Shown here: positions 46,833-55,877 of the stretch, piece by piece
Layout of the letters: every line of letters starts with the position of its first letter
Numbering within the stretch: position 1 is the first letter of the stretch
Origin: Sphingopyxis sp. PET50
GTDB taxonomy: Bacteria > Pseudomonadota > Alphaproteobacteria > Sphingomonadales > Sphingomonadaceae
Assembly (NCBI RefSeq): GCF_025244705.1
Contig: NZ_CP104207.1
Location: forward strand, 682,001-746,000
DNA: 64,000 nucleotides
Reading direction: 5' to 3'
The notes under the pieces: model-generated
Database searches by the model: none
What the model was told of the DNA's origin: nothing
The model's input: only the letters and a program-made list of their open reading frames with translations
Position numbers and translations under genes: made by a program

Positions 46833-48105
46833 TCAGTCCGCGATCCGCCCGCGCGCCATCACCCAGTCGACCTTTTCGAGCACGCGCACATCGGTCAGCG
46901 GGTCGCCCGAGACCGCGATCATGTCCGCCGACAGGCCCGGCGCGATGCGGCCGATTTCCTGTTCCATCGACAGCGCCTTCGCCGCGACGGTCGTCGCGCT
47001 CGCCAGCGCCTCGCGCGGGGTCAGCCCGTTCGCGACCAGCAGCGCGAATTCGCCGCCGTTGCGGCCATGCTCGAACACGCCGGCTGTCGGTGCCGAAGGC
47101 GACGGGGACGCCGAGCGCCTTGGCGCGGGTGACCGCCTGGCCGACGCTGGCCATCGTCATGCGGACCTTTTCCTCGACCGTCGGGGTGTAGATGCCCTTG
47201 CCCAGCCGTTCCTTGATGCCCTCGAACGCCATCAATGTCGGGACGAGATAGGTGCCCTTGGCCTTCATCACCTTGAGCGCCGCGTCGTCGGCGAAGGTGC
47301 CATGGTCGATCGTGTCGATCCCCGCGGCGGCGGCATCCTCGATCCCGCGCGCGCCATGGGCATGCGCCATCACCTTGAGGCCCAGCGAATGGGCGGTGGT
47401 GGCGATGTTGTCGAGTTCGGCCTTGCTGAAATGGCCTTCGAGCCCGCGGCCCTGCTGCGACAGCACGCCGCCGGTGGCGGTGATCTTGATGATGTCGGCC
47501 CCGGCGCGCGAGGCCTTGCGGACCTTTTCGGCGCATTCGACCGCACCAGTGCACGTATAGCCCTGGTCGAGCACGTCGTGGACATCCTCGCGAAAACCGG
47601 TGACGTCGCCGTGCCCGCCGACGATCGACAGCGCCAGCCCCGCGGCGATGATGCGCGGGCCGGTGATGAAGCCGTTCGCGGTGCCCCGGCGGAGCGAGAA
47701 GGCGGTATATTGCGCCGACCCCGCCTCGCGCACCGTGGTGAAGCCGGCGCGGAGCGTGATGCCGGCGTTCTTGACCCCGACCACGACGCCCCATTCGTCG
47801 GGATCGACCGCTTCGCCGCGATAATCGCCGCCGGGATCGCCGGTCAGATGGACATGAAGGTCGATGAGGCCGGGGAGCAGCGTCTTGTCGCCGAGCTCGA
47901 CGATCTCGGCATCGGCGGGGGCAGGGGCGCGGCCCTCGACGATCGAGGTGATGCGGTCGTCGGTGACCGTGACGGTCGAGGCGCCGAGCGCCGGCTTGTC
48001 GGCGTCGGTGATGACGCGTCCGGCGTAGATGACGGTGGTCTTGGCATAGGCCGTGCCGGCCATGAGCGCGAGCGCCGCCGCGGCGGCGAGTCCGAGTTTA
48101 CGCAT
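46833..48105 (-). CDS. exported amidohydrolase; one apparent frameshift
   Basis: ATG 48105 starts a signal peptide (MRKLGLAAAAALALMAGTAY). The imidazolonepropionase-like amidohydrolase fold has its metal sites in LPGLIDLHVHLTGDPGG, the carboxylated Lys in DIIKITATGGVLS, VMAHAHGARGIEDAAAAGID, IDHGTFADD, and the last Asp in AFGTD. A gained base near 47083-47087 falls right after that Asp; the other frame gives AGVFEHGRNGGEFALLVANG and ends at 46833. Corrected length is about 423 residues. Relatives include Xaa-Pro or Xaa-Arg dipeptidases and metal-dependent hydrolases, with the substrate unknown. Confidence 0.88.
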
Positions 48106-48170
48106 TCGATTTCCCCTGTTTCGTATCGCCATGGTGGCGCGCCGAACGGGGGAGGGCAAGCGCATAAAAA

Positions 48171-48194
48171 GAGGGGGCCAAGGCTAGCCCCCTC
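48171..48194 (-). terminator. terminator of the RcnB-like gene
   Basis: Read on the minus strand, GAGGGGGC and GCCCCCTC form an eight-base stem followed by TTTTTATG, a classical terminator 30 bases beyond the RcnB-like stop at 48224. Confidence 0.85.
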
Positions 48195-48223
48195 AGTCTG
48201 CCATTCCGGTAACCGAAAGGAAA

Positions 48224-49091
48224 TTACCAGAAGAAGTCGTAGATCACGTCGACCACTTCGCCGCTGTAGGTGTCGACGAGCAGGGCGTCGTTATAGTAGC
48301 GGACCCAGCGGTACCCGCCATAGGCCGCATGGCAGGCGATAATAGCCCGGATCGTTGATCCAGTAACGCTGGCTGTAGAACAGCGAGCCCAGCGTGAAGC
48401 CGATGCTGAACCGGGTGTAGCCGCGGTTGCGATACGGGTTGTAATAGCGCGGCAGACGGTAATAGCTGCCGTACCGCTGGCGATAGTCGCGCCAGTCGTA
48501 GCGGCGGTCGTTGCGCCAGTCGCGGTTCCAGTTGTTGCCCGGACGGCGGTCGCGATAGCGGCGATCGGCATAACCGTTGTTGTTGTTGTTGCGGTCGTAC
48601 CGCCGGTCGACGCGGCCATTGTTGTTGCGATCCCGCTGACGGTCGACCTGACCGTTGCGGTTGCGATCCCACTGGCGGTCGCCGCGGCCATCGTTGTTGC
48701 GGCCATAGGTGCCGCCGCGCCGCTGGTCTTGCTGGCGCTGATATTGCTGACGCGGCGCTTGCTGGCGCGGTGCTTGCTGGCGCTGTCCCACCTGCGGACG
48801 GTCGCCGCCCGACCAGTTGCGGCGCTGCGGTTGCTGGACCTGCGGGCGGGGCGCCTGCTGGCGCTGGACCTGCACCTGTTGACGCTGGACCTGCGGCTGG
48901 CGCTGCGGACGCTGGCCACGGTCGCCGCCGCCGCCGCGGGTATAGCCCGCGCCGCGGTTGCCGCCGCCGCCGCGATTGCCGTCGCCGCGCTGCGCGAGCT
49001 GCTGGCCTTCGCGCGCCTGTGCCATCACCGGCGTGATCGGGGTGAGCATCGTCGCTGCGATCAGCAACCCTCCGATTATTCTCTTCATCAC
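48224..49091 (-). CDS. exported RcnB-type protein with a Gln/Arg/Asn-rich middle; one apparent frameshift
   Basis: The product has a signal peptide (MMKRIIGGLLIAATMLTPIT, cleavage near VMA). A long low-complexity stretch follows, rich in Arg, Gln, Asn and Gly (about residues 25-195). The C-terminal domain resembles RcnB: RDWRNDRRYDWRDYRQRYG, YYRLPRYYNPYRNRGYTRFS and SQRYWINDPGYYRLP. A gained base near 48328-48332 moves the end of the chain; the other frame supplies AAYGGYRWVRYYNDALLVDT and VVDVIYDFFW. Corrected length is about 288 residues. RcnB modulates nickel/cobalt efflux in E. coli, but most RcnB-domain proteins are of unknown role. Confidence 0.82.
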
Positions 49092-49226
49092 ATGTCTCCG
49101 AACTCGGGTCCCATGGCGGGCGGGCAGCCGACCGGGAAGATGAATCGAAAGTTACCGCCGAGCAAGATGAGTCATGGCTGAACCATGTCGTTGCCTGCTG
49201 TTCAGCTAGATGAACGATCGGGCCGT

Positions 49227-49772
49227 TCAGCGGTCCGGTGGAGCCCGCATCGCCGGGACGGCCTCGGCGGCGTCCTGCGGGCGGATGCCCGGCGGCGGGG
49301 CGGCGGCGATACGCTCCTCGCCGCGCAGCACGCGGCCCGCGCGTTTGATGGCGCTGCGGATGCGCGGATAGGTGCCGCAGCGGCAGATGTTGGTCATCGC
49401 CGCGTCGATTTCGGCATCGCCGGGATTGCTGTTGGCGCGCAGCAGCGCCGCCGCCGCCATGATCATGCCCGATTGGCAGAAACCGCATTGCGGCACCTGT
49501 TCGGCGACCCACGCCTGCTGCACCGGATGGCTGCGGTCGCGGGTCAGCCCCTCGATCGTGGTCACGAAGCGGCCCTCGCACTCGGCGATCGTGACCAGGC
49601 AGCTGCGGATCGCCTCGCCGTCGATATCGACGGTGCAGGCGCCACATTCGCCGGTGCCGCAGCCATATTTGGTCCCGGTCAGGTTCGACGCATCGCGAAG
49701 CGCCCACAAGAGGGGCGTCTCCGGATCCATCCGATATTCGATGGGGCGGTCGTTGACCGAGAATCGCGTCAT
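49227..49772 (-). CDS. [2Fe-2S] subunit of a molybdenum hydroxylase-type enzyme, orphan
   Basis: The 181-residue product matches the small subunit of xanthine dehydrogenase-family enzymes: KYGCGTGECGACTVDIDG (plant-type [2Fe-2S] cysteines), VPQCGFCQSGMIMAAAALLR and TNICRCGTYPRIRSAI (second cluster, CxxC...CxC). Such subunits pass electrons from a molybdopterin subunit, for example in isoquinoline or aldehyde oxidation. No large or medium subunit gene lies next to it; upstream is a class II aldolase gene (27-base gap), downstream an RcnB-like gene. It could serve a partner encoded elsewhere. Confidence 0.93.
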   Translation of the reverse strand: MTRFSVNDRPIEYRMDPETPLLWALRDASNLTGTKYGCGTGECGACTVDIDGEAIRSCLVTIAECEGRFVTTIEGLTRDRSHPVQQAWVAEQVPQCGFCQSGMIMAAAALLRANSNPGDAEIDAAMTNICRCGTYPRIRSAIKRAGRVLRGEERIAAAPPPGIRPQDAAEAVPAMRAPPDR

Positions 49773-49799
49773 GCCGCTCCTGTTAGCCCAGCGGCGGGA

Positions 49800-50564
49800 T
49801 TAGTCACGCCAGCTCGTGTCGATCTTGTCGACCTTGCGCACCATCGCGTCGAATTCGGCCTTGCCCGACTGGCCGGGGATCGCGGCCATATAAAGGTCGC
49901 GCTGGTGGACCTTGATGACGTCCTCGCCGACCAGGATCGGCTTGCCCATGCTCATCGTCGCCATCTGGATCTCGCACGCGCGCTGCAGCGCCCAATATTT
50001 GATGAAGGCGTCGGTCAGCGACTTGCCCATCACCACGGGGCCGTGGTTGCGCAGCATCAATATGCGTTTGTCGCCCAGATGCTCGACCAGCCGCACCCCC
50101 TCTTCCTCGCGCACCGTCACGCCCTCGAAATCATGATAGGCGAGCTGTCCGATGAAATTGCAGGCATAGAAGTTCGTCGGTTGCAGCCCGCCCTCGAGCC
50201 CGCACACCGCCATCGTCGCGGTCGTGTGGGTATGGATGATCGCATGGGCATCGGGCAGGACGCGGTGGAACAGGCTGTGCTGGACGAAGCCCGCCTTGTT
50301 GACGTGCCACGGATTGTCGGCATCGACCTTGTTGCCGTCGATGTCGATCTTGATCAGGTTCGACGCGCAGACCTCGCTGAAATGCAGGCCATAGGGGTTG
50401 ATCAGGAAAGAGCCTTCCTCGTCGGGCACCTTCACCGTGATGTGGTTGAAGATCATCTCGTCCCAGCCCATCATCGCGAAGATGCGGTAACAGGCGGCCA
50501 GTTCCTGCCGCGCCGTCCATTCGGCTTCGCTGTATTTGCTGTTGCGCTTGAGCTGGGTCGCCAT
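49800..50564 (-). CDS. class II aldolase/adducin-family protein
   Basis: The 254-residue product has the class II aldolase fold: GWDEMIFNHITVKVPDEEGS, INPYGLHFSEVCASNLIKID, the zinc-binding AHAIIHTHTTATMAVCGLEG (HxH), and MLRNHGPVVMGKSLTDAFI (third His). Members cleave sugar phosphates or act as adducin-like decarboxylases/isomerases; no neighbouring sugar genes define the substrate. It precedes the [2Fe-2S] gene on the strand, with a 27-base gap. Confidence 0.92.
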   Translation of the reverse strand: MATQLKRNSKYSEAEWTARQELAACYRIFAMMGWDEMIFNHITVKVPDEEGSFLINPYGLHFSEVCASNLIKIDIDGNKVDADNPWHVNKAGFVQHSLFHRVLPDAHAIIHTHTTATMAVCGLEGGLQPTNFYACNFIGQLAYHDFEGVTVREEEGVRLVEHLGDKRILMLRNHGPVVMGKSLTDAFIKYWALQRACEIQMATMSMGKPILVGEDVIKVHQRDLYMAAIPGQSGKAEFDAMVRKVDKIDTSWRD

Positions 50565-50870
50565 GGCCTGATCCTCTGCAGTCGGTTTCGTTGTGCCACC
50601 TATGCCACAGCGGCAGGGGGTCCGACAATCCCGCCGCGATTTGCGACACCATGGTTACGAAAAGCGTTAAGGCGTTGACGAACGGCGCGTTACCGGTCAG
50701 GTAAGGAATCAGGGTCGAACTGCGGGGCCACCCATTTGTCCATATCAGAGGCAAAATGGTCCGCTGCGGCGTTTGTGCGCGTGGTCGACCCGGCCAGCTC
50801 CTTTTGTCGGTTGCAGTGCATCTTTCGCGGTGCGGCCTCCTGCTGCCCGCGCAATGGGGAGTGAGGAACA
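50565..50870. promoter_or_regulatory. divergent upstream region of the aldolase and YadA-like genes
   Basis: No gene is visible. The stretch contains ATGGTTACGAAAAGCGTTAA and GCGTTGACGAACGGCGCGTT, and further on TTTGTCGGTTGCAGTGCATC before a GGGGAGTGAGGAAC ribosome binding region at about 50855. TTGACG at about 50678 is a possible -35. I cannot assign firm promoters. Confidence 0.35.
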
Positions 50871-52997
50871 ATGCGTACCATGGTGAAACTGTCCGCGTCG
50901 GTGATGGCGCTGGCGGCCTATTCGGCCTTTTCGGCTGCGCCCGCGCAGGCAGCGGAATGTATTCTGGACACGAACAACAACGGCGTGGCCGATGCCGGCG
51001 ACACCGACGGCGGGGCTACTTCATCGAACGACACGCAACTCGCCTGCGGGCCTAACGCGCGCGTGACGGGCAATGGATCGACCGCAGTGGGTTCGGGTGC
51101 GACCGCGACCAACACCGGCTCGACCGCGGTCGGCCAGAATGCGACCGCCGACAACCGCAGCGTCGCGATCGGCCGCAACACAAGCGCAACCGGCCAGACC
51201 AGCACGGCGATCGGCAGCGGCGCGGTGGCATCCGACGAGGACGCTGTTGCGATCGGTGACCTCGCGCAGGCCACCGGCTTCCATTCGACGGCGGCGGGTG
51301 CCGAATCGGTCGCCTCGGGCCGCGGCGCGCAGGCGTTCGGCTGGCAGTCGGCGGCAACCGGTAATTTCAGCGTCGCGACCGGGCGCCAGGCGCAGGCCAC
51401 CGGTCTCAATTCGACCGCCGTCGGCGACAATGCGCGCGCGACGGGTAATAATGACACGGCGACCGGGCAGGGCGCGGTCGCATCGGGCACGTTCAGCGTC
51501 GCCAACGGTTCGGGCGCGCAGGCGACCGGGCTCGCGTCGAGCGCGCTCGGTTCCTTCTCGACGGCTTCGGGCAGCTTCTCGAGCGCCGTCGGCGAACTGG
51601 CGACCGCCTCGGGCGAACTGTCGAGCGCGATCGGTGCCAATTCGACCGCATCGGGGGATCAGGCGACGGCGGTCGGCGTACTGGCGAATGCCAGCGGATC
51701 GCAGGCGACCGCAGTCGGCATCGGCGCACAGGCGACCGATGAAGATGCGACGGCCTTCGGTCAGGGTGCCAATGCCTCGGGCTTCCACTCGACCTCGGTC
51801 GGCGCCGAATCGGTCGCCTCGGGCCGCGGTTCGCAGGCCTTTGGCTGGCAGTCGCAGGCCACCGGCGCGCTCAGCGTCGCCGCGGGTCACCAGGCGGTTG
51901 CCTCGGGCGACAATTCGTCGGCCTTTGGCAAGAGCGCCAATGCCTCGGGTCTGACCTCGACCGCGGTAGGAAATTTCGCCGCCGCGAGCGACGAAGACGC
52001 CGTCGCTGTCGGCGATCTCGCCAACGCTTCGGGCTTCCATTCGACGGCTGTCGGTAGCGAGGCTGTCGCATCGGGTCGCGGTGCGCAGGCGTTCGGCTGG
52101 CAGTCGTCGGCCACCGGCGCGCTCTCGTTGGCAGCTGGCCACCAGGCAAATGCCTCGGGCGACAACGCCGCGGCCATCGGCAAGAGCGCGAACGCTTCGG
52201 GTCTGACCTCGACGGCTGTCGGCAACTTCGCTTCGGCCAGCGACGAGGATGCCGTCGCGATCGGCGACCTCGCCAACGCCTCGGGCTTCCACTCGACCGC
52301 TGTCGGCGGCGAATCGGTCGCCTCGGGCCGCGGCGCGCAGGCCTTCGGGTGGCAGGCGGTGGCCTCGGGCAACCTCAGCCTCGCGTCGGGCCATCAGGCG
52401 GTGGCTTCGGGCGTGCAGGCGACCGCGGTCGGCAAGAACGCCAATGCCGCGTTCGACAATTCGACCGCGATCGGCTTCGGCGCCACAACCGACCGCGCCA
52501 ACCAGGTCAAGCTGGGTGGCACCGGCAGCAGCGTGACGGTGGGCGATCTCGCCGCCAGCACCGCCGCACAGACGGGAACGATCAGCGTCGCCACCGTCGA
52601 TGCGTCGGGCACGCTGGGTGCGGGACCGACGGTCGCGAGCTTCGCGACGGCCTCGGCGCTCGCCGCGACCAACGCCAATGTCTCGGCGCTGCAGACGCTG
52701 ACCGCGCAGCACACCAGCCAGATCGGCACGCTGTTCGCGCAGTCGGACGAGAATCGCCGTCAGGCGCGTCTCGCCAACGAGGGCGTGGCGCTGGCGCTGT
52801 CGATGGAAACCCCGTCGCTGCCCGCCGACGCCAAGTTCGGCCTGTCGGGCGGCATCGGTTACTATAACGACCGTACCGCCGGCTCGGTCGCGATGACCGC
52901 GCGGATCAGCGAGAAGGCGACCTTCTCGGCCGGTGTCGGCGCGGGCTTCGACTCGGGCGAAGTCGGCGCACGCGGCGGCTTCCAGATCGTCTGGTAA
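50871..52997 (+). CDS. YadA-type trimeric autotransporter adhesin with a long head and short stalk
   Basis: The 708-residue product has a signal peptide (MRTMVKLSASVMALAAYSAF, cleavage near AQA), a short region ECILDTNNNGVADAGDTDGG that resembles a calcium-binding type-3 repeat, then about 530 residues of 14-residue YadA head motifs (AxAxGxxSxAxG). The neck-like NQVKLGG appears near residue 545, a short coiled region follows (LAATNANVSALQTLTAQHTS), and a YadA anchor of about 70 residues ends in FQIVW. The final Trp is the usual outer membrane signal. Trimeric autotransporters mediate adhesion. Internal repeats of 252 bp are described as a finding. Confidence 0.93.
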   Translation: MRTMVKLSASVMALAAYSAFSAAPAQAAECILDTNNNGVADAGDTDGGATSSNDTQLACGPNARVTGNGSTAVGSGATATNTGSTAVGQNATADNRSVAIGRNTSATGQTSTAIGSGAVASDEDAVAIGDLAQATGFHSTAAGAESVASGRGAQAFGWQSAATGNFSVATGRQAQATGLNSTAVGDNARATGNNDTATGQGAVASGTFSVANGSGAQATGLASSALGSFSTASGSFSSAVGELATASGELSSAIGANSTASGDQATAVGVLANASGSQATAVGIGAQATDEDATAFGQGANASGFHSTSVGAESVASGRGSQAFGWQSQATGALSVAAGHQAVASGDNSSAFGKSANASGLTSTAVGNFAAASDEDAVAVGDLANASGFHSTAVGSEAVASGRGAQAFGWQSSATGALSLAAGHQANASGDNAAAIGKSANASGLTSTAVGNFASASDEDAVAIGDLANASGFHSTAVGGESVASGRGAQAFGWQAVASGNLSLASGHQAVASGVQATAVGKNANAAFDNSTAIGFGATTDRANQVKLGGTGSSVTVGDLAASTAAQTGTISVATVDASGTLGAGPTVASFATASALAATNANVSALQTLTAQHTSQIGTLFAQSDENRRQARLANEGVALALSMETPSLPADAKFGLSGGIGYYNDRTAGSVAMTARISEKATFSAGVGAGFDSGEVGARGGFQIVW

Positions 52998-53012
52998 GCA
53001 GCGGATGAAATC

Positions 53013-53047
53013 GGGCGATGCTCCTTGCCAAGGGAGCATCGCCCTTT
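53013..53047 (+). terminator. terminator after the YadA-type gene
   Basis: GGGCGATGCTCC and GGAGCATCGCCC form a perfect twelve-base stem with an eight-base loop, followed by TTT. It lies 15 bases after the stop. Confidence 0.88.
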
Positions 53048-53060
53048 CATGTTGGGACCT

Positions 53061-53625
53061 ATGAAAAAGCCATCATCTTCTCTGCGCGGCTGGACATCGG
53101 CCGCTTTTTCTTTGCCCGCGGCCATGTTGGTCGCGCTCGCGTCGCCGGCGCAGGCGCAAACCGGAAGCGCGGCGGCGCCGCCCGTCGCGGCGATGCCGGT
53201 GCCGGGCGACCTCGAACTCGCCAAGCTGATCTGGTCGACGATCACCGCGATCGACCATGCCAACCAGTCGGGCAATTATTCGGTGCTGCGCGACATCAGT
53301 TCGCCGAGCCTTCCAGATCGCCAACGACCCCTCGCGGCTGGCGCAGATTTTCGCCTCGCTGCGCGAAAACCGCGTCGACCTGTCGAACAGCCTGCTGCTC
53401 GCGCCGGTCTACAATGGCGCGCCGCAGGTCGGGGCGGGCAACATATTGCGCGTGCGCGGCAGTTTCGGGCTGCGTCCGACCGCGGTGGCCTTCGACTTCG
53501 AATTCCAGTGGTTCAACGGCAAATGGCGGCTGTTCGGGGTCGCGATTTCGCCGATGCCGCTCGCGACGCAGCAGCCGGGCGCTGGACCCGAAGTTCCGGA
53601 CGCGCGGCGGCGCGGAGGGCAATGA
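53061..53625 (+). CDS. exported protein of unknown function; one apparent frameshift
   Basis: The product has a signal peptide (MKKPSSSLRGWTSAAFSLPA, cleavage near AQA). One gained base near 53308-53312 (CGAGCCTTC) shifts the frame; the continuing frame gives FQIANDPSRLAQIFASLREN, LLLAPVYNGAPQVGAGNILR, VRGSFGLRPTAVAFDFEFQW and FNGKWRLFGVAISPM. Corrected length is about 187 residues. I recognise the pattern only as a common hypothetical in sphingomonads. It lies between the YadA-type gene's terminator and rpsU. Confidence 0.75.
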
Positions 53626-53810
53626 GGCCGGTTTTTGGCCCCTGTCGGCGTGCAGGGGCTTGCATTTGGCCGCGAATCTGATTAGGGGCGCTCGCATCGG
53701 AACGTCGCGGGTTCGCGGCGCTTCTTTTATTGCCCCAATATCGGCGATCTATGGCGAACCGTTGACCCGGTTGCCGCTGACCGTCGGATGAACCGGAGAC
53801 GACACGGCAT

Positions 53811-54017
53811 ATGCAGATCATCGTTCGCGACAATAATGTCGACCAGGCCCTTCGCGCGCTCAAGAAGAAGCTGCAGCGTGAGGGCGTGTATCGCGAAATG
53901 AAGCTGCGCCGCCACTATGAAAAGCCCAGCGAAAAGCGCGCGCGCGAACATGCCGCCGCCGTTCGCCGCGCCCGCAAGATGGAGCGCAAGCGGATGGAGC
54001 GCGACGGGATCAAGTAA
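53811..54017 (+). CDS. rpsU: ribosomal protein bS21
   Basis: The 68-residue, very basic product starts [20 protein letters not shown] and ends KRMERDGIK, a clear bS21 of the alphaproteobacterial length. It sits in the small ribosomal subunit near the Shine-Dalgarno contact. It has its own terminator and no ribosomal neighbours. Confidence 0.98.
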   Translation: MQIIVRDNNVDQALRALKKKLQREGVYREMKLRRHYEKPSEKRAREHAAAVRRARKMERKRMERDGIK

Positions 54018-54048
54018 GACCCGTCTTCCCGTTCGGGATCCGGATTTG

Positions 54049-54082
54049 AAAAGGGCGCCGCGGCAACGCGGCGCCCTTTTCG
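54049..54082 (+). terminator. rpsU terminator
   Basis: AAAAGGGCGCCGCG and CGCGGCGCCCTTTT form a perfect fourteen-base stem with a GCAA loop, then T-rich sequence. It is symmetric enough to act on both strands. Confidence 0.9.
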
Positions 54083-54195
54083 TTTGGCCCGGTGCGATTC
54101 CGTTCGAATATTGACTCTGGACCGCCCGTTGCCGCTCCGCCTATAGGCGGACGCGATATCATTGCTCCGCGGGGGGCAGGGGAAGGATCAGCGAC

Positions 54196-54726
54196 ATGAG
54201 TGTGACGACGGTTCCATTGCGTCCGGTGAGCAAGGGCGGCCTGTGGCTGCTGTGGTTCGGCGTCGCGGCGCTGATCGCGGCGGCGATCGCCTTTGCGCTG
54301 ATGTCGACCCCGCGCATCGGATTCGAGGTCGTCAAGGAAGGCACGGGAGCCAGCCCGACCCGCGCCGACGTCGTGCTGATCAAATATGAAGGCAAGCTCG
54401 ACAATGGCACCGTGTTCGACGCCAATGAACAGGCGCCGCTTCAGGTGTCGCAGGTCGTTCCCGGCTTTTCCGAAGCGCTGACCCGCATGAAGAAGGGCGG
54501 CAAGTACAAGGTCAGCATTCCGCCGGCGCTCGGCTACGGCGACAAGGACAATGGCCCGATCCCCGGCGGCAGCACGCTGCACTTCGACATCGAATTGATC
54601 GATTTCCGTACCGAGGCCGAAGTTCGCGCGATGCAGCAGCAGATGCAGATGATGCAACAGCAGATGCAGCAGCAACAGGCACCGGGTGGCCCGGGCGCAC
54701 CGGGTGGCGCACCGCCGGCTCCGTAA
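54196..54726 (+). CDS. membrane-anchored FKBP-type peptidyl-prolyl isomerase
   Basis: The 176-residue protein has one N-terminal membrane helix (about residues 16-36, GGLWLLWFGVAALIAAAIAF) and an FKBP domain: DVVLIKYEGKLDNGTVFDAN, PGFSEALTRMKKGGKYKVSI, PPALGYGDKDNGPIPGGSTL and FDIELIDF. It speeds proline isomerisation during folding in the periplasm. The C-terminal tail of about 40 residues is Gln/Met rich and then Gly/Pro/Ala rich. It is followed by a convergent PerM-type gene. Confidence 0.94.
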   Translation: MSVTTVPLRPVSKGGLWLLWFGVAALIAAAIAFALMSTPRIGFEVVKEGTGASPTRADVVLIKYEGKLDNGTVFDANEQAPLQVSQVVPGFSEALTRMKKGGKYKVSIPPALGYGDKDNGPIPGGSTLHFDIELIDFRTEAEVRAMQQQMQMMQQQMQQQQAPGGPGAPGGAPPAP

Positions 54727-54764
54727 AATATCGCCGCCCCCGCCGCCTTTGCGGGGACGGCGCC

Positions 54765-55859
54765 TTAGCTCGACGCCGCCTTCCGTTTGCCTTGCGCTCC
54801 CGCGTTGCGTTCGGCCTCGCGTTCGAGTGCGACCTTGATCATCGCGACCATCGGATCGGCGAGGAACAGGCCCATGATGCCGAGCAGCGCGCCGAGCAAT
54901 ATCTGCGCGCCGAGGACGAGGGCGGGGGCCAGGTCGACCGTCTGCTTGGCGACCATCGGCACGATCAGATAGCCGTCGACCGTCTGGACGATGAAATAGA
55001 TGACGATCGCCGCGAGCCCGGTGTCGGTGCCCGCGGAGAAGCCGACGAGCACGAGCAGGACGCCCGACACGATCGCCCCGATATTGGGGATGAAGGCGAG
55101 CAGGCCCGTGAGCAGGCCCATCAGCGCCGCCATCGGAATGCCGAAGGCAAGGCAGGCAAGCCAGGTGCCCACGCCTTCGACCGCCATGCCGAGCAGCCGT
55201 CCGGCCATCAGGCGGCGCAGCGTGAAGCCCATGCGCGCGGTGACGATATAGAAATTCTCGCGCGCCTTCATCGGCAGCATCCAGGCGACGCCGCGCTCAT
55301 AGAGCCGCGGCTCGATCGCGAGGAAAACGCCGAGAACCAGCACCATGACGAGGCTGGTCAGCGCGCCCACCACCGTCCCGACCGCCGCCGTGACGCGCCC
55401 CACGGTACCCGCGAGATTATCCGAGATCGTCTTGGCGTCGAGATGGAATTCGCCCATGCCATGTTCGCTGGCCCAGGCTGCGATCCGCTCGACCTGCGCC
55501 ATCACCACCTGTTGCAGCGTCGCCGCCTGATCGGCGATCTGCGAACCCGCGAACATCACCGTCCAGACGAGAAAGATGACGAGCGACAGGCAGACGATCA
55601 TCAGCCGCCAGCCGCGCGCGATCGGCAGGACCCGGCCGAGCAGCCGCGTGCCGCCGTCGAGCATCGCCGCCATGACGATCCCCGCGAAGATCAGCAGGAT
55701 CGGCTGGATCAGGATGATGCACACGCCGATGAGCAGCGCGAGGCCCAGCCAGACGCCCGCCTTCATCAATTCGGTGCGGACGAGGTCGCTGCGGATTTCG
55801 GTCGGGCCGGGGGCGTCGGCGGCGGCCTTGACCCTGGCTTTTGCGTCGGTCTCCGCCAT
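54765..55859 (-). CDS. AI-2E/PerM-family membrane protein
   Basis: The 364-residue product has seven or eight hydrophobic segments and the PerM pattern: LALLIGVCIILIQPILLIFA, GIVMAAMLDGGTRLLGRVLP, and FGIPMAALMGLLTGLLAFIPN followed by IGAIVSGVLL. Members export small molecules such as autoinducer-2 or work as ion antiporters; the substrate cannot be told here. It is the last gene of the pyrE-to-lepB transcription unit, 18 bases after lepB. Confidence 0.92.
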   Translation of the reverse strand: MAETDAKARVKAAADAPGPTEIRSDLVRTELMKAGVWLGLALLIGVCIILIQPILLIFAGIVMAAMLDGGTRLLGRVLPIARGWRLMIVCLSLVIFLVWTVMFAGSQIADQAATLQQVVMAQVERIAAWASEHGMGEFHLDAKTISDNLAGTVGRVTAAVGTVVGALTSLVMVLVLGVFLAIEPRLYERGVAWMLPMKARENFYIVTARMGFTLRRLMAGRLLGMAVEGVGTWLACLAFGIPMAALMGLLTGLLAFIPNIGAIVSGVLLVLVGFSAGTDTGLAAIVIYFIVQTVDGYLIVPMVAKQTVDLAPALVLGAQILLGALLGIMGLFLADPMVAMIKVALEREAERNAGAQGKRKAASS

Positions 55860-55877
55860 GCCCGTCCTTTCTTGCGC

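Noticed and set aside
51021..53039. Very long open frame antisense to the YadA-type gene
   Set aside because: It is a by-product of high GC and of the 14-residue periodicity of the sense gene. The Arg-rich translation has no family resemblance.
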